From NCBI GenBank assembly GCA_023442495.1, contig JAEZZB010000110.1, positions 1-11,590 on the forward strand: a stretch of 11,590 nt of DNA, in the 5' to 3' direction. Positions 7,172 to 11,590 of this stretch are shown piece by piece. Below the pieces are notes generated by a model. That model was not told where the DNA came from. It saw only the letters and a list, made by a program, of their open reading frames with translations, and searched no databases. A program made the position numbers and the translations under genes. The number at the start of each line of letters is the position of its first letter. The stretch's first letter is position 1. The stretch comes from Bacillota bacterium (lineage in GTDB: Bacteria; Bacillota; Clostridia; Tissierellales; Peptoniphilaceae).

Positions 7172-7187
7172 TCACATTGAATGGAGG
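7170..7187 (+). promoter_or_regulatory. Hairpin that would hide the permease ribosome binding site
   Basis: CCTC (7170-7173) can pair with GAGG (7184-7187), and CAT (7175-7177) with ATG (7181-7183), leaving one bulged A and a TGA loop. The right arm is the Shine-Dalgarno sequence of the permease gene. The left arm shares CC at 7170-7171 with the RAT-like element, so the two folds compete. Regulation of translation is inferred; the stem is short. Confidence 0.4.
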
Positions 7188-7191
7188 AAAA

Positions 7192-9081
7192 ATGGGAAAA
7201 TATAGAGAATTAGCGGAACAAATAGTAAAAAATGTTGGCGGTAAAGAAAATATAAATAGTTTAACACATTGTGTAACTAGATTAAGATTTAAATTGAAAG
7301 ATGAATCTAAGGCAAATGATGAAGCAATAAAAAATACTGATGGTGTTGTAACACTAATGAAAAGTGGTGGTCAATACCAAGTTGTAATTGGTAATCATGT
7401 GCCAAGAGTTTATGAAGACGTGGTTGAAGTAGCCTGTATAGGTACAGAAACAGTTTCAGCAGAATCTCAAGAAAAGCAAGGACTATTTGACGCCTTTATT
7501 TCACTAATGAGTGATGTGTTCCAACCAATACTCGGAACCATGTCGGCATCAGGGATTATTAAAGGACTAGTGGCATTACTTCTTTTCTTAATACCTACTT
7601 TTAAAGGTTCAGGAACACATTTAATATTAAATGCAATTGGTGATGGTCTATTTAATTTTATGCCATTTATAGTCGCCTTTTCAGCGTCTAGAAAATTTAA
7701 ATTGAATCCGGTTACAGGGCTTGCAATGGCTGGTATATTAATGTATCCAGCAATTCAAACATCAGCATTATCATCCGGAGAAATATTAGGCAGTTTACCA
7801 TTAATTGGTGATTATTATACCACGTTTTTAGGAATACCATTTGTATCAAACAACTATGGGGGATCTGTCGTTCCAATACTTGTGATTATTGCATTAGGTA
7901 GCTTGGTCGAAAGAAAAGCTAAAGATTATGTTCCTTCTGTATTACAAGGATTTTTTGTACCATTCTTTACATTGTTAATTACGATGCCAATTGCATTATT
8001 AGTCGTTGGACCGGTAATTTCAACACTTACAAATTTATTAACGGGATTCTTCGAAACCATAATAGCATTTTCACCGGAACTATTTGGATTAATAATGGGT
8101 CTGTTCTGGCAAGTGCTCGTTATGTTTGGATTACATTGGGCGATTATCCCACTTGGAATTATTGCAATACAAGCAAATGGGTTTGATAGAATAATGGTTG
8201 GATATTTTGGTGCAAGCTTTGCTCAGACAGCAGCTGTTGCAGCAATGGCGCTGAAGATGAAAAATACAAAGAAAAAAGCTCTCGCAGTACCAGCAATTAT
8301 TTCAGGTATATTTGGTGTAACCGAACCGGCAATTTACGGTTTCTCATTACCGGCTAAAAAGCCTTTCATATATTCATGTATTGGTGGTGGAATATCTGGA
8401 GGATTATTTATGCTATTAGGTGGTACGAGATACAATCAAGGTGGGTTAGGAATATTTGCAATTATCAACTATTTAAGTCCGGAAGGTAAAGGACTACCAG
8501 CGGTTTTAATTACCATAGCAGTGGCGTCCGTAATAGGTTTCCTATTAACATATTTCTTCTGGAAAGAAGAAGAAATAATCGAAGAGAAAAATGAAAATCA
8601 AAACACAGAAAACACCATGAAAGCTAAATCGGATGTAGTGTTAGCTCCAATTGAGGGTAAAGTAATAAAACTTGAAAACATCAAAGATCAAGCTTTTGCA
8701 AGTGGAGCACTGGGTAAAGGGTATGCAATTGAGCCTAAAAATGGTAAAGTATACTCTCCAGTTGACGGTACAGTTTCCATGTTGTTTGGAACAAATCATG
8801 CTATAGGAATTACATCTGATTCAGGACTTGAAATATTGATTCATTTTGGAATGGATACTGTTCAACTTGAAGGAAAAGGATTTAAAGCTCATGTAAAACA
8901 AGGTGATAAGATTAAAAAAGGACAATTGCTACTAGATGTAGATTTAGATATTCTAAAAGATGGAGGATATGAAACTGTTACTCCTGTGGTTATCACAAAT
9001 TATGATGATTTACTAGATTTAATTTTATTAGATAAAAATGATGTAAAAGTTGGAGAAGAATTAATAAGAGTTTTATTCTAA
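7192..9081 (+). CDS. bglP: PTS beta-glucoside transporter, EIIBCA
   Basis: The 629-residue inner-membrane permease imports a beta-glucoside and phosphorylates it at C6 of glucose. ATG 7192 follows GGAGG (7183-7187) and gives the usual family start MGKYRELAEQIVKNVGG; the upstream TTG at 7177 is not needed. Domain order is B-C-A. EIIB covers about 1-85 with the phosphocysteine C27 in THCVTRLRF. EIIC covers about 100-460, with many helices and the conserved FGVTEPAIYGFSLPAKKPF. A charged linker follows, and EIIA covers about 480-629 with H536 (TNHAIG) and phospho-histidine H551 (ILIHFGMDTV). Those two histidines are 15 residues apart, as H75 and H90 are in E. coli EIIA-Glc. In this family the same protein phosphorylates PRD1 of LicT when no substrate is present. 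Relatives take sucrose or trehalose, but the LicT and BglA neighbours point to beta-glucosides. Confidence 0.93.
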   Translation: MGKYRELAEQIVKNVGGKENINSLTHCVTRLRFKLKDESKANDEAIKNTDGVVTLMKSGGQYQVVIGNHVPRVYEDVVEVACIGTETVSAESQEKQGLFDAFISLMSDVFQPILGTMSASGIIKGLVALLLFLIPTFKGSGTHLILNAIGDGLFNFMPFIVAFSASRKFKLNPVTGLAMAGILMYPAIQTSALSSGEILGSLPLIGDYYTTFLGIPFVSNNYGGSVVPILVIIALGSLVERKAKDYVPSVLQGFFVPFFTLLITMPIALLVVGPVISTLTNLLTGFFETIIAFSPELFGLIMGLFWQVLVMFGLHWAIIPLGIIAIQANGFDRIMVGYFGASFAQTAAVAAMALKMKNTKKKALAVPAIISGIFGVTEPAIYGFSLPAKKPFIYSCIGGGISGGLFMLLGGTRYNQGGLGIFAIINYLSPEGKGLPAVLITIAVASVIGFLLTYFFWKEEEIIEEKNENQNTENTMKAKSDVVLAPIEGKVIKLENIKDQAFASGALGKGYAIEPKNGKVYSPVDGTVSMLFGTNHAIGITSDSGLEILIHFGMDTVQLEGKGFKAHVKQGDKIKKGQLLLDVDLDILKDGGYETVTPVVITNYDDLLDLILLDKNDVKVGEELIRVLF

Positions 9082-9130
9082 TTTTGAAGTGAAAGATATT
9101 GTATTTGTACATTATCAAAAGGAGGTAAGT

Positions 9131-10561
9131 ATGCCTTTTAGAGAAGGTTTTTTATGGGGTGGAGCAACAGCTGCAAACCAAGCAGAAGGTGGATATAATG
9201 AAGGTGGTAGAGGAATTGCAAATGTTGATTTAATACCAATTGGAAAAGATAGAAAAGCCATTTCAATGGGGAACAAGAAAATGTTGGAATTTGAAGAAGG
9301 ATATCACTATCCGGCAAAAGTTGGAATTGATATGTATCATAGATTCAAAGAAGACATAAAACTATTTGCAGAAATGGGATTTAAGACATATAGATTTAGC
9401 ATTGCTTGGTCAAGAATATTTCCAAATGGTGATGAATTAGAGCCTAATGAAGAGGGACTAAAATTCTATGATGAATTGATTGACGAATTATTAAAATACC
9501 ATATTGAACCTTTAGTTACAATTTCACATTTCGATTGTCCTATCCATTTAACAAAGGAATATGGCTCATGGCGTAATAAAAAAATGATTACATTCTTTGG
9601 AAGACTTGTAACAGTCCTATTTAATAGATACAAGGGCAAGGTTAAATATTGGCTAACATTCAATGAAATCAATATGCTACTTCATAGACCATTTATGGGT
9701 GCGGGAATAGTATTTGAAGAAGGAGAAGATAAAAAGCAAGTTACTTATCAGGCGGCACATAATGAATTAGTAGCTAGTGCTTTAGCAACAAAAATCGGAC
9801 ATGAAGTAGATGAAAACAATATGATTGGCTGTATGTTGCTTGGGGGGGCTACTTATCCATATACTTCAAATCCAAAAGATGTATTTGCAGCATATGAAAG
9901 AGATAGATCTAATTATTTCTTTACAGATGTTCATGTTAGAGGTGAATATCCAAAATATGCATTAAAAGAAATGGAAAGATTAGGAATAGAAATTGAAAAA
10001 ACTGACGAAGAAATGAAACTTCTAAAAGAGCATACAGTAGATTTTGTTTCATTCTCATATTATTCAACAAAAGTTGCAAGTACAGATCCAAAGGTTCTTA
10101 GTAATGTTGTTGACGACAATGAAATCTTTTCAATCAAGAACCCATACTTAAAGGCGAGTGAATGGGGTTGGCAAATCGATCCGCTTGGGCTTAGATATAC
10201 ATTGAATCAAATCTATGACAGATATCAAAAACCATTGTTTATCGTTGAAAATGGTTTTGGTGCAGTGGATACACCGGATGAAAATGGATATGTAGTAGAT
10301 GATTATAGAATAGATTATTTACGTGAACATATTCGTGAAATGAAAGCTGCAGTTGAACTAGATGGTGTAGATTTACTCGGTTATACAACTTGGGGACCTA
10401 TCGACTTAGTATCAGCAGGCACTGGTGAAATGAAGAAGAGATACGGATTTATCTATGTCGATTTAGACAATGAAGGGCATGGAACACTTAATAGATCCAA
10501 GAAAAAATCTTTTGATTGGTACAAAAAAGTTATAGAAAGTAATGGGGAAGATATAGAATAG
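9131..10561 (+). CDS. bglA: 6-phospho-beta-glucosidase (GH1)
   Basis: The 476-residue cytoplasmic enzyme cleaves the phosphorylated beta-glucosides delivered by the permease into glucose-6-phosphate and an aglycone or glucose. ATG 9131 follows GGAGG (9121-9125) and gives the normal GH1 start MPFREGFLWGGATAANQAEG; the frame from 9089 has no ribosome binding site. Acid/base E179 is in TFNEIN and nucleophile E373 is in LFIVENGFG, both in standard GH1 contexts. The loop SAGTGEMKKRYGFIYVD carries S428, K436 and Y438, which bind the 6-phosphate in this subfamily and separate it from plain beta-glucosidases. Length is normal and there is no signal peptide. It starts 49 nt after the permease gene and ends just before a terminator, so it is the last gene of the operon. 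A 6-phospho-beta-galactosidase is a less likely alternative. Confidence 0.93.
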   Translation: MPFREGFLWGGATAANQAEGGYNEGGRGIANVDLIPIGKDRKAISMGNKKMLEFEEGYHYPAKVGIDMYHRFKEDIKLFAEMGFKTYRFSIAWSRIFPNGDELEPNEEGLKFYDELIDELLKYHIEPLVTISHFDCPIHLTKEYGSWRNKKMITFFGRLVTVLFNRYKGKVKYWLTFNEINMLLHRPFMGAGIVFEEGEDKKQVTYQAAHNELVASALATKIGHEVDENNMIGCMLLGGATYPYTSNPKDVFAAYERDRSNYFFTDVHVRGEYPKYALKEMERLGIEIEKTDEEMKLLKEHTVDFVSFSYYSTKVASTDPKVLSNVVDDNEIFSIKNPYLKASEWGWQIDPLGLRYTLNQIYDRYQKPLFIVENGFGAVDTPDENGYVVDDYRIDYLREHIREMKAAVELDGVDLLGYTTWGPIDLVSAGTGEMKKRYGFIYVDLDNEGHGTLNRSKKKSFDWYKKVIESNGEDIE

Positions 10562-10569
10562 TTTTCTCA

Positions 10570-10605
10570 AAAAAGACGATTTACTATAAAGTAAATCGTC
10601 TTTTT
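10570..10605. terminator. Bidirectional terminator after bglA
   Basis: AAAAAGACGATTTACT (10570-10585) is the exact reverse complement of AGTAAATCGTCTTTTT (10590-10605), with an ATAA loop. The T run on one side and A run on the other let it end both the beta-glucoside operon and the small minus-strand gene that stops at 10626. Confidence 0.93.
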
Positions 10606-10625
10606 AATACTTATCTTAAATTTAT

Positions 10626-10802
10626 TTATCGTCTTTTTGATAATTTTCTTATTACATATAAAACTAAAGATACTAAAAGTACTATCCAAATTATTTTAAT
10701 TGCAAGACCAGTAATGATTTTCATTGCTGAAAATACTACATATAATATTGCAAGTACAATTATTGCAATAATAAGTGTTCTCAATTTATTTTTATCGTTC
10801 AT
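10626..10802 (-). CDS. Small two-helix membrane protein, unknown function
   Basis: ATG 10802 on the minus strand is preceded by GAGGAG (10814-10809) with a 6-nt spacer, and the frame ends at TAA 10628-10626, giving 58 residues. The sequence opens MNDKNKLRTL, has a hydrophobic helix IIAIIVLAILYVVFSA at about 9-26 and a second, IIWIVLLVSLVLYVI, at about 37-51. It ends in a basic tail RKLSKRR, so both ends are expected in the cytoplasm. It has its own promoter and terminator and stands alone between two plus-strand units. No family is recognised. Good ribosome binding site, hydrophobicity pattern and flanking signals make it a credible gene despite its size. Confidence 0.7.
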   Translation of the reverse strand: MNDKNKLRTLIIAIIVLAILYVVFSAMKIITGLAIKIIWIVLLVSLVLYVIRKLSKRR

Positions 10803-10829
10803 ATTTTACTCCTCATTTGCTATATAAAT

Positions 10830-10838
10830 ATTATACCA
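10830..10838 (-). promoter_or_regulatory. Extended -10 promoter of the small membrane protein gene
   Basis: On the minus strand TGG-TATAAT occupies 10838-10830, a perfect -10 with the TGn extension. No good -35 is visible at 17 bp, which is tolerated by extended -10 promoters. It lies 16 nt upstream of the ribosome binding site, so the leader is very short. Confidence 0.55.
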
Positions 10839-10944
10839 TATTTTTATCTTATTGACTTTAATTAGGGAAAATATATTGGAGTTGATATTAAAAATAATAT
10901 TCATTTAATTTAATCCGTAAAAGAGAGCAAAACAAGTTCTTAAA

Positions 10945-10973
10945 TTGAAAAAGTTTTCAAAGTGTGGTACAAT
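10945..10973 (+). promoter_or_regulatory. Strong promoter of the terminal peptide/membrane protein unit
   Basis: TTGAAA (10945-10950) and TACAAT (10968-10973) are exactly 17 bp apart, and TGTGG precedes the -10, giving a TGn-like extension. The -35 lies inside a perfect palindrome TTGAAAA-AG-TTTTCAA (10945-10960), which could be an operator. The leader from about 10980 to the ATG at 11053 is some 70 nt and contains the FNR-type box. Confidence 0.75.
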
Positions 10974-11018
10974 AATGTTAAGAATTTAATATTCAAAAAA
11001 AATTATATATATAACATA

Positions 11019-11034
11019 TTTGATATAAATCAAA
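11019..11034. promoter_or_regulatory. Perfect FNR-type box
   Basis: TTTGAT-ATAA-ATCAAA is a perfect 16-bp palindrome that contains the full TTGAT-N4-ATCAA consensus of FNR-type regulators. It lies about 45 nt downstream of the predicted transcription start and just upstream of the ribosome binding site at 11040-11045, a place that would fit repression. No second promoter is visible after it. The Crp/Fnr protein encoded at 5342-6046 has the matching recognition helix. Confidence 0.6.
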
Positions 11035-11052
11035 CTAAAAGGAGGTGAGAAA

Positions 11053-11196
11053 ATGTAAAAAAGATATGAGTTTGATAAATCACTAGTTATGCGTGATCAG
11101 TTTTATTGGCATGCTAGATTAGTTTATCAGCTTGTAGAAAGAGAATGGAATTTAGAACCTTGGAGAACTTCAATGAATCCAATAACATGTAATTAG
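11053..11196 (+). pseudogene. Trp-rich small peptide gene with TAA as second codon
   Basis: A strong AAGGAGGTG (11038-11046) is correctly spaced before ATG 11053, but the next codon is TAA (11056-11058). The same frame then stays open for 45 codons to TAG 11194-11196. It reads KRYEFDKSLV, then MRDQFYWHARLVYQLVEREW, then NLEPWRTSMNPITCN. This composition, with three Trp and an amphipathic charged middle, is not what random AT-rich DNA gives, so it looks like real coding sequence stopped by one base change (CAA or AAA to TAA). An internal ATG at codon 13 has no ribosome binding site. I do not recognise the peptide; there is no signal peptide or double-glycine leader. A leader peptide acting on the downstream gene is an alternative. 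Strong promoter and operator-like sites suggest a regulated product. Confidence 0.55.
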
Positions 11197-11205
11197 CGAG
11201 GGATT

Positions 11206-11590
11206 ATGTCTATAATACATTTGATTTTTATAGTATTATTTGGATTGGGATCTATATTTGTCCCAATATATTCATTAATAAAGAAAGATAATAAAACAAC
11301 TAAAAATGCTACTTTAATAACATATTCATTTTTAGTTTTGACTTTTATAGTATGTTTATTGGCGTATTTAACATTTCATGATAGTAGTTCACTAATGGAT
11401 GTTGGTGGGGTACTAGCTAGATCTTCTATTATTTTATGGATTGTAGTTTTAGTGTTATTAATAATAAATTCAAATATTCGTAAAACGCAAGTAAATGAAA
11501 TAAAATATCTGAGTATGATGACTTTTAATATCGTATTAGCTCAATATGCAATAAGTTATTATATGCTAGTAAATACAAATGACAATGCTG
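11206..11590 (+). CDS. Polytopic membrane protein, N-terminal part, unknown function
   Basis: The frame opens at ATG 11206, 9 nt after the stop of the peptide frame, with a modest GAGGG before it, and is still open at the window edge after 128 residues. Four hydrophobic segments are visible at about 3-25, 36-58, 72-89 and 101-122, with a basic loop after the first (SLIKKDNKTTKN) and after the third (NIRKTQ). There is no recognisable catalytic motif and no family assignment. Its close coupling to the Trp-rich peptide suggests a shared role such as immunity, export or sensing, but only gene order supports that. The weak ribosome binding site makes dependence on translation of the preceding frame plausible, in which case the TAA there could also lower its expression. 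Confidence 0.7.
   Translation, partial: MSIIHLIFIVLFGLGSIFVPIYSLIKKDNKTTKNATLITYSFLVLTFIVCLLAYLTFHDSSSLMDVGGVLARSSIILWIVVLVLLIINSNIRKTQVNEIKYLSMMTFNIVLAQYAISYYMLVNTNDNA

Noticed and set aside
10595..10638. Direct repeat ATCGTCTTTTT at 10595-10605 and 10628-10638
   Set aside because: One copy is a terminator arm and the other is the Arg-Arg end of the small minus-strand gene. A single short repeat gives no support for a mobile or CRISPR-like element.
469..11058. TAA read as an amino acid (altered genetic code)
   Set aside because: The EF-G-like, dexB-like, bglP and Crp/Fnr genes all end normally at TAA followed by non-coding sequence, so TAA is a stop in this organism.

Overview
The window looks like a piece of chromosome from a very AT-rich, low-GC Gram-positive bacterium (Bacillota). 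The support is the strong GGAGG ribosome binding sites, A/T-ending codons, sigma-A type promoters often with a TG-extended -10, a LicT/BglG-type antiterminator with its RNA target, and a Glc-family PTS permease. An anaerobic or facultative member of the Tissierellia (Peptoniphilus, Anaerococcus or Helcococcus type) would fit, but this is an impression and not a proof.

Layout. Bases 1-161 are the 3' end of an M23 (LytM) peptidase gene, followed by a terminator. Bases 406-1103 are a decayed gene for a secreted protein, with a TAA stop inside the signal peptide and a later frameshift. It is followed by an overlapping small two-helix membrane protein gene (1087-1350) and a 25-bp perfect palindrome. 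Bases 1518-5205 are a two-gene unit: an EF-G-like GTPase (EF-G-2 type) that overlaps a dexB-like alpha-1,6-glucosidase gene by 11 nt. A strong hairpin at 5242-5286 separates this from the convergent Crp/Fnr-family regulator (5342-6046, minus strand).

Bases 6176-10605 are a textbook aryl-beta-glucoside operon: promoter, RAT antiterminator overlapping an intrinsic terminator, licT, a second RAT-like element, the EIIBCA permease gene (bglP-like), bglA, and a terminator. Without substrate, phosphorylated LicT should be inactive and transcription should stop at 6241-6274. With beta-glucoside present, LicT would bind the RAT and let the operon be read. The permease then imports and phosphorylates the sugar, and BglA splits the 6-phospho-glucoside in the cytoplasm. 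The second RAT-like element, just before the permease gene, has no terminator but abuts a small hairpin that would hide the permease ribosome binding site.

Bases 10626-10802 (minus) encode a 58-residue membrane protein. From 10945 to the end there is a new transcription unit with a near-ideal promoter. It has a palindrome over the -35, a perfect FNR-type box (TTGAT-N4-ATCAA), a strong ribosome binding site and an ATG followed directly by TAA. The frame then continues for 45 codons as a Trp-rich peptide of unknown family, followed by a polytopic membrane protein cut by the window edge. The Crp/Fnr protein in this window has the E-x2-S-R recognition helix expected to read TTGAT, so it is a natural candidate to bind that box.

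The most unusual points are the two small secreted/peptide-type genes, each broken by an early in-frame TAA while promoter and ribosome binding site stay intact, the second RAT without terminator, and the FNR box next to a cysteine-free FNR-like regulator. No tRNA, rRNA, CRISPR array or insertion sequence was seen.
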